Shown here one piece after another: positions 38,678 through 47,304 of a DNA stretch of 61,919 nucleotides. This DNA comes from Sphingomonas populi (lineage in GTDB: Bacteria; Pseudomonadota; Alphaproteobacteria; Sphingomonadales; Sphingomonadaceae). Each line of letters begins with the position of its first letter. Within the stretch, counting starts at the first letter, position 1. The stretch spans positions 1-61,919 of the forward strand of contig NZ_SGIS01000030.1 in assembly GCF_004208535.1 (NCBI RefSeq). Direction: 5' to 3'. The position numbers and the translations under genes are program-made. The notes under the pieces were generated by a model. The model did no database searches and was not told the DNA's origin. It saw only the letters and a list, made by a program, of their open reading frames with translations.

Positions 38678-41038
38678 ATGAGGAAATCCGCACGCTTGCG
38701 CGGGGCGCTTCTGCTCGCGCTCTCGACAACCGCTTTCACGGAAATGGCGTCCCCTGCCTTCGCGCAGGCCCCGGCCACCACCGCCGATGGCACCGCCGCG
38801 CAAGCCGCCGATCCGGCCGACATCATCGTCTCGGCGCGTCGCCGCTCGGAAACCTTGCAGGAAACGCCGGTCGCGATCACTGCGGTCAACACCGCGATGC
38901 TGGAAGCCAAGGCGGCCGTGAACATCGGCGACCTCCAGGGTGCTGCCCCCGGCCTGCTGATCACGCAGCAAAACTCCGGCGCACAGGCCGCCAACATCTC
39001 GATCCGCGGCCTCACCTATGCCGACGTCGAGAAGTCGCAGACGCCCACCGTCGGCGTGGTCGTCGATGGCGTCACCATCGGCACCAACACGGGCCAGTTG
39101 CAGGATGCCTTCGACGTCGCCCAGATCGAAGTGCTGCGCGGCCCGCAAGGTACGCTGTTCGGTGCCAACACGATCGGCGGCGTCGTCAGCATCACCCGGT
39201 CGAAGCCGACGATGGAGCCGGGCGGCAAGGTGGAATTCACCTATGGCCGCTTCAACACCTGGTCCGGCAAGGCAATCCTCAACTACGGCGACGGTGAAAC
39301 CTGGGGGGTTAAGGGCTTCTACTTCCACAACCAGACCGACGGTTACTACCACAACGTCACCCGCAACACCTCTGACGGCTGGAGCAAGGGCGACTCGTAC
39401 GGCGCAACCGTGCTGTTTCGTCCGGCGGGCTCGACCTTCGATGCGCAGCTCACCGTCGAAAACGTGGTGCAAAGCTTCAACCCGGTGGTGAGCAACATCG
39501 CCAAAACGGGCGAAGTCTTCTGCGCGTTCGAGCCGGCGGTGGAATGCAACCGCAACACCACGACCGACCTGTACACCACTTACGGCCAGGCGGCCGACAG
39601 CCATTATCACGCGCCAGACGCCACGCTCGAAATGAACTACGACATCGGCGGCATCAAGCTGACCGCGATTACCGGCTGGCGCCACACCCGTGAGGAGCAG
39701 GAGCAGGATTTCGACGGCTCCAGCGTTGATCTGTATTACGTGGACCGTCGCCAGCACTATACCCAGTGGAGCCAGGAACTGCGTGCTTCTGGAAAACTGT
39801 TCGACGGGTTTGACTATGTCGTCGGCGGCTATTTCTTCGATTCGAAATATGACCTGACACAATGGTCTCGCGTCTTGGCCTTCGCGCCGACCACGCCGCC
39901 GACACAGTTCGATACGAACGCCCAGCATGTCGAGGGCAAGACCCGCAGCTATGCCGCGTTCGGCGATTTCAACTGGGCCTTCGCAAGCAAGTTCCGCCTG
40001 TCGTTCGGTGGTCGTTTCAGCCACGACAACAAGAAGCTGTTCAATGGCTTTGCCGGCGGCAAGCTGGTCGATCCGGCCAACGCCACCGCCAGCCAGTTCG
40101 TGCCGGTCGGCACCGGTGACGCGAGCTTCAACAAGTTCACGCCGAAGGTCGGTGTCGACTACCGTCCCGACAGCAACACGATGTTCTATGCATCCTGGTC
40201 GCGCGGCTACCGGTCCGGCGGCTTCAGCCCCCGCGCCGCCACGGCGGACACGGCGAGCACGCCATTCCAGCCGGAGACGGTCGACTCCTACGAAATCGGC
40301 ACGAAAATCGCGCTGTTCCGCCGCAAGGTGGAAATCAACCTCGCGGGCTATGTTTCCGACTACAAGAACATGCAGCAGAACCTGACCCTGCCCGGCGGCC
40401 CGACGGGCAACCAGACGATCACCGGCAACGTCCCCGGTGGCGCCATCATCAAAGGCATCGAGATGGACGGCACGTTCCGCGTGACCCCGCAGTTTCGGAT
40501 CATGACCTCGGCCGCCTATATGGAATCGCACTTCCGCAATTTCATCGCGAACGGCGTGCTGCCGGCGGGGCTGGCATATCCGGGCGGCGTGCTGGCACCG
40601 GCGAGCGGCATCGGACCGTATGACTATTCCACCAACAACCTGATCTACGCGCCGAAGTTCACCAGCTCGGTGGCGGCGGAATATGAAATCCCGACGAGCT
40701 TCGGCAAGGTGCAAACCTCGCTGAGCTGGCGCCACATCAGCCCTTATGACGAGCAGCTTTCGGCCGCGTCCACCACCCCCGCCAATATCGGCGGCAAGGC
40801 GGGCGTCATCGTCAACGGGAATGACCCGCGCGTACGCACCACCACGCAGGATCTGATCGACGCCAGCCTGACCGTGAACTTCAAGCTGTCGTCCACCGAT
40901 GCGTATGTCCGTGTCTTCGGTCGCAACCTGGCCGATCAGAAGACCACGACCCACGCCTTCACGGTCGCCGGCCTGTGGTCGTTCGGCATGGCGCTGGAGC
41001 CGCGCACCTACGGCGCGACGATCGGCGTGAAATTCTGA
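38678..41038 (+). CDS. TonB-dependent outer-membrane receptor
   Basis: A 786-residue outer-membrane beta-barrel receptor for active uptake of a large or hydrophobic ligand. The signal peptide spans about 1-30 (MRKSARLRGALLLALSTTAF, cleaved after PAFAQA). The plug domain follows: DIIVSARRRSETLQETPVA (TonB-box region), then ETLQ and NISIRGLTY, FDVAQIEVLRGPQGTLFGAN. The barrel ends in an aromatic residue (GVKF), as required for insertion. No STN domain, unlike the receptor at 56572. Start ATG 38678 has GGGGAGGA. Its place within the catabolic region suggests it imports the cluster's substrate. A terminator follows, then an SDR gene. Confidence 0.95.
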   Translation: MRKSARLRGALLLALSTTAFTEMASPAFAQAPATTADGTAAQAADPADIIVSARRRSETLQETPVAITAVNTAMLEAKAAVNIGDLQGAAPGLLITQQNSGAQAANISIRGLTYADVEKSQTPTVGVVVDGVTIGTNTGQLQDAFDVAQIEVLRGPQGTLFGANTIGGVVSITRSKPTMEPGGKVEFTYGRFNTWSGKAILNYGDGETWGVKGFYFHNQTDGYYHNVTRNTSDGWSKGDSYGATVLFRPAGSTFDAQLTVENVVQSFNPVVSNIAKTGEVFCAFEPAVECNRNTTTDLYTTYGQAADSHYHAPDATLEMNYDIGGIKLTAITGWRHTREEQEQDFDGSSVDLYYVDRRQHYTQWSQELRASGKLFDGFDYVVGGYFFDSKYDLTQWSRVLAFAPTTPPTQFDTNAQHVEGKTRSYAAFGDFNWAFASKFRLSFGGRFSHDNKKLFNGFAGGKLVDPANATASQFVPVGTGDASFNKFTPKVGVDYRPDSNTMFYASWSRGYRSGGFSPRAATADTASTPFQPETVDSYEIGTKIALFRRKVEINLAGYVSDYKNMQQNLTLPGGPTGNQTITGNVPGGAIIKGIEMDGTFRVTPQFRIMTSAAYMESHFRNFIANGVLPAGLAYPGGVLAPASGIGPYDYSTNNLIYAPKFTSSVAAEYEIPTSFGKVQTSLSWRHISPYDEQLSAASTTPANIGGKAGVIVNGNDPRVRTTTQDLIDASLTVNFKLSSTDAYVRVFGRNLADQKTTTHAFTVAGLWSFGMALEPRTYGATIGVKF

Positions 41039-41062
41039 TGTGACCCGCCCCTCGGGGCAATC

Positions 41063-41103
41063 GGGGGTGCCGGGCGGTTCGCTGCGGGCACCCCCTTGTT
41101 TTT
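41063..41103 (+). terminator. Rho-independent terminator after the TonB receptor
   Basis: GGGGGTGC pairs with GCACCCCC around a 17-nt loop and is followed by TTGTTTTT, a classical U-tract. The ribosome site (AAGGAG) of the next SDR gene begins right after the tract, so partial read-through would set the SDR level below the receptor level. Confidence 0.85.
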
Positions 41104-41114
41104 AAGGAGCAGGA

Positions 41115-41882
41115 ATGATGGCACGTCTCGACGGCAAGATCGCATTGGTGACGGGCGCGGGCAATGCACGCGGCCTTGGTGCCGCAACCGCGAAACGCTT
41201 CGCGGAGGAAGGCGCCCATGTCCACCTCACCGATCTTGACGAGGCCGGCGCGCACGCCGTCGCGCAGGAGATTCGCGCGGCCGGCGGAACGGCGCAGGCC
41301 CATGCCCATGACGTGACCAGCGAAGCCGGCTGGGATGCGATTTTCACGGCGATCGTGCAGCAGCACGGTCGGCTCGACGTGCTGGTAAACAACGCCGGTA
41401 TCGCGATCCTGAAGCCACTCGATATGCTCTCGGCCGCCGACTGGGCGATGCAGAACAGCGTCAACCTGGACAGCGTGTTCTACGGCACGCAGCGCGCGGT
41501 CGCGCTGATGCGCAAGGTCGGCCAGGGCGGATCGATCGTGAACCTGTCGTCGATCGCCGGGCTCGTCGGCGTATCGATGTGCGGCGCCTATGCAGCGGCG
41601 AAAGGCGGCGTGCGGATGTTCAGCAAGGTCGTCGCCCTCGAATGCGCGGCGGATAACATCCGCTGCAATTCGGTCCACCCCGGCATGATCGAGACGTCGA
41701 TGCAGGATGTGGCACGACGCGACAATCCAGCGGGGTTCCAGCAGATCGTGGCGGCCATTCCGATGCAGCGCATGGGTACGCCGATAGACATCGCCAACAT
41801 GAACCTGTTCCTCGCAAGCGACGAATCCGCCTATATCACGGGCGCGGAATTCACCGTCGATGGCGGCGTCACGGCGATGTGA
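41115..41882 (+). CDS. Short-chain dehydrogenase/reductase (SDR)
   Basis: A 255-residue SDR in the 3-beta/7-alpha-hydroxysteroid dehydrogenase-like style: GKIALVTGAGNARGLGAATA, LDVLVNNAGIAILKP, VNLSSIAGLVGVSMCGAYAA with YAAAK, and the end ITGAEFTVDGGVTAM. ATG 41115 has AAGGAGCAGGA at 3-12 nt upstream; an ATG 3 nt downstream (MARLDGKIAL) is an equal choice. It is the only gene between the terminator of the TonB receptor and the convergent reductase. LTDLDEAG after the second strand suggests NAD. Confidence 0.93.
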   Translation: MMARLDGKIALVTGAGNARGLGAATAKRFAEEGAHVHLTDLDEAGAHAVAQEIRAAGGTAQAHAHDVTSEAGWDAIFTAIVQQHGRLDVLVNNAGIAILKPLDMLSAADWAMQNSVNLDSVFYGTQRAVALMRKVGQGGSIVNLSSIAGLVGVSMCGAYAAAKGGVRMFSKVVALECAADNIRCNSVHPGMIETSMQDVARRDNPAGFQQIVAAIPMQRMGTPIDIANMNLFLASDESAYITGAEFTVDGGVTAM

Positions 41883-41888
41883 CGCCGC

Positions 41889-41984
41889 TCAGGCCCGAAG
41901 CGCGGTCCAGCGGATCGCGTGCCGGTAGTGCGGGCTGTCGTAGGCGGACGGCCCGTCGCTCGCGGTGACGGGGTGATCGGTATC
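41889..41984 (-). pseudogene. Possible C-terminal remnant of a lost gene
   Basis: Between the SDR and the reductase a 31-codon stretch on the minus strand reads DTDHPVTASDGPSAYDSPHY, then HAIRWTALRA and a stop, with G or C at nearly every third position. It has no start codon and overlaps the reductase stop codon in another frame. I do not recognise the family. It may be a leftover of a deleted gene end or a chance high-GC frame. Confidence 0.3.
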
Positions 41985-42984
41985 AGAGCCTGACCACGAC
42001 CTTGCCGAGACTGCCGCCGGTCAACATCCGCCGATAAGCGGTGAGCACGTTCTCGATCCCCACCGTCTCATCGATGTGGAGCGCCAGCGTGCCACCATCA
42101 TGCCACGCCCGCAAACGCGACAGGAAACTGCTCGCGCGGTCGAGGAAATCGGGAATGAAGAAACCTTCCACCCGCAGGCGGCGCATCAGGATCTGGTCGA
42201 AATGGCGTGGTCCCGCCATCGGCATGTCACTGGCGTACGCGGAGATCAGCCCGCAAATCGCGATGCGGCCATAATGCGCCATGTTCGGCAGCACCGCATC
42301 GAGGATCGCGCCACCGACATTGTCGAAGAAGGCGTGTACCCCGCCTGGCACACGCGCCAGTTCGGCAGCGACATCCTGACTGCGGTAATCGATCGCGATC
42401 TCCGCGCCCAGCGCCTCGCGCAGATACGCGCATTTGGCCGGGCCACCGGCGATGCCGATCACGCGCGCACCCAGGTTGCGGCCGATCTGGCACGCAAGAC
42501 TGCCGGTCGCGCCCGCTGCTGCGGAAACGGCGAGCCACTCCCCCGCCCGCACGCCCAGCACTTCGGCCACGCCCGCATATGCGGTCGAAGCGTTCAGGCC
42601 GAGCGCACCGAAATGCTGGCGCGGGTCGGCGATACTGTCATCGACCGCTTCCAGTGCCGCAAGCGCGGGCGTGACCACCGATTGCTCCGCCCACTGCCCG
42701 AAGCCACGCACCATCGTGCCGACCGGAAACGCCGGATCGCGGCTCTCGCTGACCCGGCCCAGCACCAGCCCGGTCATCTTGCTGCCGAGCGGCAGCGGCG
42801 GCTGATACCCGTCCGTGCGCGGGCTCATCCACATGCGGGTGCCAGCGTCCATGGAAAGCCACTGCGCCGCGATCCGCACCTCGCCTTCGGCCAGCGGCGC
42901 GATTTCCTCGCTGCACAGGCTCAGCGACTCGACGAACGCATCGTTACCGACCGGGTGCCGGTCGAGCCGCCAGAAGCGATTCAT
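41983..42984 (-). CDS. Zinc-less NADP-dependent MDR oxidoreductase (CurA/YncB-like)
   Basis: A 333-residue reductase related to the enzymes at 37518 and 45407. ATG 42984 (MNRFWRLDRHPVGNDAFVE) is chosen over a start 30 bp upstream because the family begins here. LSMDAGTRMWMSPRTDGYQP is the signature replacing DPAQRGWM, and VSAAAGATGSLACQIGRNL the Rossmann loop; HAFFDNVGGAILDAVLPNMA follows. No zinc ligands. It lies 24 bp downstream of a SnoaL-like gene on the same strand. The third copy of this family in the region points to repeated C=C reductions or to paralogues with different specificity. Confidence 0.91.
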   Translation of the reverse strand: MNRFWRLDRHPVGNDAFVESLSLCSEEIAPLAEGEVRIAAQWLSMDAGTRMWMSPRTDGYQPPLPLGSKMTGLVLGRVSESRDPAFPVGTMVRGFGQWAEQSVVTPALAALEAVDDSIADPRQHFGALGLNASTAYAGVAEVLGVRAGEWLAVSAAAGATGSLACQIGRNLGARVIGIAGGPAKCAYLREALGAEIAIDYRSQDVAAELARVPGGVHAFFDNVGGAILDAVLPNMAHYGRIAICGLISAYASDMPMAGPRHFDQILMRRLRVEGFFIPDFLDRASSFLSRLRAWHDGGTLALHIDETVGIENVLTAYRRMLTGGSLGKVVVRL

Positions 42985-43007
42985 CACGCTTCGACCGCCC
43001 CTCGCGC

Positions 43008-43436
43008 TCAGCATCCCTTCGGCGCGTGCTGGCGGTGGATGTTGCGGAACGAACGGGACGCGAAGTACCAGCGGCCCGCGATCCGCACGCAGACGTCCTC
43101 ATACACGCCGCGATCGCGCATGGTGGTGCCGTTCTGGTCGTAGACTTCGGACGTGTAGCTGCGCATCGTCGCGCGATCGCCCTCGATCTCGATGGAGCCG
43201 GGCCACGCCTCGAACATGATGCCGGGATAGGCTTTCATCGCCTCGACCCACATCGCGACGATCGCGGCGCGGCCCGAGATCGTGCCGATTTCGGGATAAT
43301 CGGGCAGCGACCATTCGGCCTCCTCCGCCCAGGTGGCGCCCCAGTCGGCGGCGTCGCACCGGGTCACGGCGTCGGCATAGGTCTCCAGCAGTTCCCGGAT
43401 TGCCAGACGGTCTTCGAACCCGCCGGTAAACGTCAT
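43008..43436 (-). CDS. SnoaL-like protein
   Basis: A 142-residue SnoaL/NTF2-fold protein: FEDRLAIRELLETYADAVTR, WGATWAEEAEWSLPDYPEIG and GRWYFASRSFRNIHRQHAP. Proteins of this group include ring-hydroxylating dioxygenase small-subunit-like and steroid-isomerase-like enzymes; no catalytic residue can be pinned down here. It is the first gene before the reductase at 42984. Upstream are the palindrome at 43492 and the sequence CTGTCCCAAAG at 43454-43464, also present at 51025. Confidence 0.85.
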   Translation of the reverse strand: MTFTGGFEDRLAIRELLETYADAVTRCDAADWGATWAEEAEWSLPDYPEIGTISGRAAIVAMWVEAMKAYPGIMFEAWPGSIEIEGDRATMRSYTSEVYDQNGTTMRDRGVYEDVCVRIAGRWYFASRSFRNIHRQHAPKGC

Positions 43437-43491
43437 GATCGCCTCTCCCTATGCTTTGGGACAGAGGCTAACCTGCCGGAGCCCCCCGCGA

Positions 43492-43504
43492 ACCTGCGAC
43501 AGGT
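43492..43504. promoter_or_regulatory. Palindrome ACCTG-CGA-CAGGT
   Basis: A perfect 5-bp inverted repeat 56 bp upstream of the SnoaL-like gene at 43436 and 22 bp after the ferredoxin gene. The ACCTG/CAGGT arms are the same as in the lux-box-like element but with a shorter spacer, so it may be a related operator. Confidence 0.35.
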
Positions 43505-43525
43505 GAGAGGGGTGTCGCGCCGGTT

Positions 43526-43888
43526 TCAGCTTGGCGGAGCCGGACGCTCGTTCGGGCCGGGGGGCGATGCGGGCACCGCCACTTCGATGATGCCGTCGGT
43601 GATGCGGATGTCGAAACGGCGCAGATCGGGGTAGGTGCCGCCGATGCACCGTCCGCTCCCCGCCTCGAACCGCGCGCCGTGCAGCGGGCACATGATCGCG
43701 CCGCGACGGACCTTGCCGGGCGAGAGCATCGCCGCCTGATGCGTGCAGCGATCGTTTACTGCGTGGAAGCCATCATCGCTGTGTACGACAAGTACGCTCC
43801 AGCCGCCCAACTGCGCGGCAAGTTTCCCTGCCTCTGGGAAATCGGCCGCAGGGCAAAGCGGCTGCCAGATCGGATCGGAATCGGTCAT
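43526..43888 (-). CDS. Rieske [2Fe-2S] ferredoxin
   Basis: A 120-residue Rieske-type ferredoxin, likely electron donor to the Rieske oxygenases of the cluster. ATG 43888 (MTDSDPIWQPLCPAADFPE) is used. The cluster ligands are in CTHQAAM (Cys48, His50) and CPLHGARF (Cys67, His70). It is a stand-alone domain without a reductase, so a flavin reductase encoded elsewhere must feed it. It is divergent from a SnoaL-like gene. Which of the three oxygenases it serves cannot be decided. Confidence 0.91.
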   Translation of the reverse strand: MTDSDPIWQPLCPAADFPEAGKLAAQLGGWSVLVVHSDDGFHAVNDRCTHQAAMLSPGKVRRGAIMCPLHGARFEAGSGRCIGGTYPDLRRFDIRITDGIIEVAVPASPPGPNERPAPPS

Positions 43889-44011
43889 GGCAGCACGAAT
43901 AGCGACCGGATCATGCGCGCGGCAAGCCAAGGATAGGGCTATGAGATTCGCTAGGTTCGGCATTCCGCGCGGGTCGCCACACTGCGGCGAACGAGAGGAG
44001 CCGACAGCATC

Positions 44012-44422
44012 ATGAGCATGTCCCGCGAGGAAACCATCGCCTTTGTCGAACGCCTGTATACCGTGACCGGCGCGGGCGATTGGGCAGCCGCCGCCGACAT
44101 GCTGACCGAGGATTTCGTCGCTTATGAGGCCGACAGCATGCCGATGGCCGGCGCCTACCGGGGCAAGACCGGCTTGTACGATCTGTTCGTCAAGGTGATG
44201 ACCATGGTCGACGTGGTCGGGCTCGATCGCTCCAGCGTGATGGCCGAGGCGGACTGCGCCATCGCGGTCATCACGATGCGGTTTGCCGATCCGTCGCTCG
44301 CGCCCGCCGAACTGTGCGAAATGTTCCGCTTCCGGGATACGAAGTGCTGCGAGATCAAGCCCTTTTACTACGACCCCGCCCAATTCGCAGCCGCGTGCGA
44401 CGCCAAACGGGCTTCGGCCTGA
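44012..44422 (+). CDS. SnoaL-like protein
   Basis: A 136-residue SnoaL/NTF2-fold protein starting MSMSREETIAFVERLYTVTG. The core is TEDFVAYEADSMPMAGAYRG and the terminal CCEIKPFYYDPAQFAAACDA. ATG 44012 has GAGAGGAG at 8-14 nt upstream; the in-frame ATG two codons on would lie too far. It precedes the reductase gene at 44442 by 19 bp and is probably co-transcribed with it. Role possibly a lyase, isomerase or steroid-delta-isomerase-like enzyme; not known. Confidence 0.82.
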   Translation: MSMSREETIAFVERLYTVTGAGDWAAAADMLTEDFVAYEADSMPMAGAYRGKTGLYDLFVKVMTMVDVVGLDRSSVMAEADCAIAVITMRFADPSLAPAELCEMFRFRDTKCCEIKPFYYDPAQFAAACDAKRASA

Positions 44423-44441
44423 CCATCTGGACGACAGCGCC

Positions 44442-45410
44442 ATGAAAGCCGTGCATTACAGCCACAATGGCGGACCCGAGGTGATGGAATACGGCGAGGT
44501 TCCCGACCCGGTCGTGACGCCGCAGTCGGTGCTGATCGCCGTCGCGTGGATTTCGCTCGAAGGCGGCGATCTCCTCAACCGGCTGGTGACGCCGCCCAGC
44601 AGCATTCCGTTCGTGCCCGGGTATCAGGCCGCCGGGACCGTGATCGCGACCGGCGAGTCCGTCACGCGCTTTCGACCCGGCGACCGGGTGATCGGCTTCA
44701 ACTGGAACGGGAGCCACGCCGAGTTGTTCGCGGTGCCCGAACATCATGCCTACCCCGTGCCCGACGACATGGATTTGCGCGGGGCCGCGACCATCCCGAT
44801 CGCGTTCGGCACCGCGCACGATGCGCTGTTCGAATATGGTGGAACGAAGGCGGGCGACACCGTGCTGGTTCAAGGTGCGGCGGGTGGGGTCGGGCTGGCG
44901 GCGGTTCAGCTTGCGGCACGCGCGGGCGCGACGGTGATCGGCACCGCCGCCGGTGCGGAGCGGCTCGCACGGATTGCGCCCTTCGGGATGCACCACGGCA
45001 TCGATTACACGCGCGAGGACATCGGCGAACGCTGCCTTGCGCTCACCGGCGGGCGTGGCGTCGATCTGGTGCTCGATCTGGCCGGCGGCAAAGGCAAGGA
45101 CGCGCTGATGCGGGCCGTCCGCGCGCATGGGCGGTATGCCGTGATCGGCGCAGCAGCGGGCGATCTACCCAGTTTCGGCTTCTTCGAGCTGATCCGTAAG
45201 GCGCTCCACGTCGTCGGCATTTCGTTCGGCCGTGACATGCATACGCCGCGCGTTCATGCCCTGCTCGCCGATATCGTCGCGCAGGTCCATCGCGGCGCGC
45301 TGACCATGCCCGTTGCCGCAGAATTCGCCTTGTCAGACGCGGTTGCCGCCCACCGCTTCGTCGCGCAGAGCCATCCCTTCGGGCGCGTGCTGATGCGACC
45401 CGGCAGCTAG
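44442..45410 (+). CDS. MDR quinone oxidoreductase-type reductase
   Basis: A 322-residue zinc-less medium-chain reductase, quinone oxidoreductase (QOR) type: MKAVHYSHNGGPEVMEYGEV at the N terminus, VPGYQAAGTVIATGESVTRF, GDRVIGFNWNGSHAELF, then VQGAAGGVGLAAVQLAARAG as the NADPH loop. It differs from the CurA-like paralogues nearby. Likely reduces a C=C bond conjugated to carbonyl, or a quinone. The gene ends 4 bp inside the convergent reductase gene at 45407. Confidence 0.92.
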   Translation: MKAVHYSHNGGPEVMEYGEVPDPVVTPQSVLIAVAWISLEGGDLLNRLVTPPSSIPFVPGYQAAGTVIATGESVTRFRPGDRVIGFNWNGSHAELFAVPEHHAYPVPDDMDLRGAATIPIAFGTAHDALFEYGGTKAGDTVLVQGAAGGVGLAAVQLAARAGATVIGTAAGAERLARIAPFGMHHGIDYTREDIGERCLALTGGRGVDLVLDLAGGKGKDALMRAVRAHGRYAVIGAAAGDLPSFGFFELIRKALHVVGISFGRDMHTPRVHALLADIVAQVHRGALTMPVAAEFALSDAVAAHRFVAQSHPFGRVLMRPGS

Positions 45411-46456
45411 CCCGCGCGCTGCCAGTCCGCCAGGGTCGAGACCGAGTCGTCGAGGCGGACCAGCGTCTTGCCCGTGGTATCGCCGGACATCAGGCGGATG
45501 AAAGCGTCGACCGACGCCTCGAGCCCGGTCGAGACGTTTTCGGTGGCGATCAGCTCGCCCGAACGGACCCAGCCGGCCAGCGCATCCTCCGCTTCGTGGA
45601 TCATATCGCCTGCCTCATAGGCAAGAAAACCGCGCATGGTGATGCGATTGACCAGCACCTGCCAGATATTGCGCAGGCGGTACGGATCGGTCTGATGGTT
45701 GTAATTGGCAATCATCCCGCACACCGGAATCCTGCCGAACGCCTTCATCCGGGGCAGCACCGTATCGAGCGTGACGCCACCAACGTTGTCGAAATAGAGA
45801 TCGATGCCGTTCGGAAACTGCCGCGCGATTTCCGCATCCAGGCTGTCGCAGTCGCGGTAATTGATCGCGCCGTGGAAGCCCAGCACATCGGTGACGATCC
45901 GCGCCTTCGCATCGGTGCCGACCGTGCCGACCACCCGGCACCCGGAAAGCCGCGCCACCTGCCCCGCCACCGAGCCGACCGCGCCCGCCGCAGCGCTCAC
46001 CAGCACGTCGTCGCCTGCGCGCATCTCGCCATAGAGCTTGAGGCCAACGTAGGCCGTGATCCCGGACCAGCCGCACGCCCCCATATAGGCCGTCAGCGGC
46101 AGATCATCGGCAATACGCACGTTCTCGATCCCGACCGCGCCGGGCGAAACGACGGAATGGGTTTCCCAGCCGACGAACGCCCGCCCATAATCGCCCTCGC
46201 GAAAATCCGGGTTGCGCGACTGGATCACCCGTCCCAGCACCATCGTGGGGATCAGGCCGCCGATCGGCACCGCCGGCAGGTAGCTCTTGACGTCGTCGAG
46301 CATGCCGCGAACCGCCGGGTCGATCGCGAAGACGCGATTCTGGAGCAGGACCTGGCCGTCTTCAAGCTCAGGAACCGACACCTCCTCGACCCGGAATGTG
46401 TCGGGATCGGGTATGCCCGTCGGGCGCGAGCGGAGCACGATGCGGCGGTTCAACAT
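45407..46456 (-). CDS. Zinc-less NADP-dependent MDR oxidoreductase (CurA/YncB-like)
   Basis: A 349-residue reductase of the same family as 37518 and 41983. ATG 46456 (MLNRRIVLRSRPTGIPDPDT) has GGAGAGAAGACA directly upstream. FAIDPAVRGMLDDVKSYLPA is the family signature, and VSAAAGAVGSVAGQVARLS the Rossmann loop, then DLYFDNVGGVTLDTVLPRMK. No zinc ligands. It has a small C-terminal extension (ending TLADWQRAG) compared with its paralogues. It converges with the QOR-type gene and is 56 bp downstream of the enoyl-CoA hydratase gene on the same strand. Confidence 0.92.
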   Translation of the reverse strand: MLNRRIVLRSRPTGIPDPDTFRVEEVSVPELEDGQVLLQNRVFAIDPAVRGMLDDVKSYLPAVPIGGLIPTMVLGRVIQSRNPDFREGDYGRAFVGWETHSVVSPGAVGIENVRIADDLPLTAYMGACGWSGITAYVGLKLYGEMRAGDDVLVSAAAGAVGSVAGQVARLSGCRVVGTVGTDAKARIVTDVLGFHGAINYRDCDSLDAEIARQFPNGIDLYFDNVGGVTLDTVLPRMKAFGRIPVCGMIANYNHQTDPYRLRNIWQVLVNRITMRGFLAYEAGDMIHEAEDALAGWVRSGELIATENVSTGLEASVDAFIRLMSGDTTGKTLVRLDDSVSTLADWQRAG

Positions 46457-46512
46457 TGTCTTCTCTCCGGTATGTCGTCTTTTCGCAAACGTCGGCGGCA
46501 CATGCCGCGAGC

Positions 46513-47304
46513 CTAGGGCAAGCCGTCGAACTCGGGCTTTCGTTTCGCGAGAAAGGCGCTGACGCCCTCGCGACCCTCCCGCCCAGCGCTGGCTACGGCA
46601 ATGCCGCGCGCTTCCTGTTCGAGTTGCCCTTCCAGCGATTCGCCATAACTGGAAAGCAGCAGCGCCCGCGTCGCGCCAATCGCTTGCGTCGCGGCACCGG
46701 CGAGAAGCGCGGCCTGCGCCGAGCCCTCGGCCGCCAGCGCCGTGTCGTCGACCACGCGGGTCACCAGACCGATCGCAGCCGCGTCCGCTGCGCCGATCCG
46801 GCGGTTCGAAAGGAGGATGTCCTGCGCGCGGCGCATTCCGACAAGGCGAGGCAGCAGCCACGACATGCCGCCATCCGGGCTGAGCCCGACCGCGCCGTAA
46901 GCCGGCGTGAAATGCGCCGACGTCGCGGCGATCACGATGTCGCCGGCGATCGCGAGGCTGTAACCCGCGCCCGCCGCCGGCCCGTTCACCAGCACCAGTA
47001 GCGGCTTGCGCATCCGCATCAGGCGGCTCACCGCCATATGGAGAATGCCGGCAAGCTCGCTGACGAACGCCGCGACACCATCGCCCGCCGCCGCGATCGA
47101 TCCGATATCACCACCCGCGCAGAACAATCTGCCGTTGCCGGTCAACACCACGCAGCGGATATTCGGATCGGTGTCGCATCGTATCGCCGCCGACAGCAAC
47201 GCACGGGCCAGTCGCAGGTCGATCGCATTGCCCTCACCCGGACGATTGAGCGTGACGGTCGCAATCGCGTGGTCGATCGCAAGCAGAACGGGGTCATCGC
47301 TCAT
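46513..47304 (-). CDS. Enoyl-CoA hydratase/isomerase family protein
   Basis: A 263-residue crotonase-fold enzyme that hydrates enoyl-CoA or isomerises double bonds. ATG 47304 gives MSDDPVLLAIDHAIATVTLN. The oxyanion-hole motif GRLFCAGGDIGSIAAAGDG and the second loop GPAAGAGYSLAIAGDIVIA are in place; YGAVGLSPDGGMSWLLPRLV follows. At the position where crotonase has the second acid (usually glutamate) the motif reads SPDGG, so an isomerase-type mechanism is possible. It overlaps the kinase gene by 4 bp (ATGA) and is the next step in that operon. Confidence 0.92.
   Translation of the reverse strand: MSDDPVLLAIDHAIATVTLNRPGEGNAIDLRLARALLSAAIRCDTDPNIRCVVLTGNGRLFCAGGDIGSIAAAGDGVAAFVSELAGILHMAVSRLMRMRKPLLVLVNGPAAGAGYSLAIAGDIVIAATSAHFTPAYGAVGLSPDGGMSWLLPRLVGMRRAQDILLSNRRIGAADAAAIGLVTRVVDDTALAAEGSAQAALLAGAATQAIGATRALLLSSYGESLEGQLEQEARGIAVASAGREGREGVSAFLAKRKPEFDGLP

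Noticed and set aside
38675..40954. Long minus-strand open frame opposite the TonB receptor
   Set aside because: The receptor has a signal peptide, plug motifs and the terminal aromatic residue; the opposite frame has no recognisable domain.
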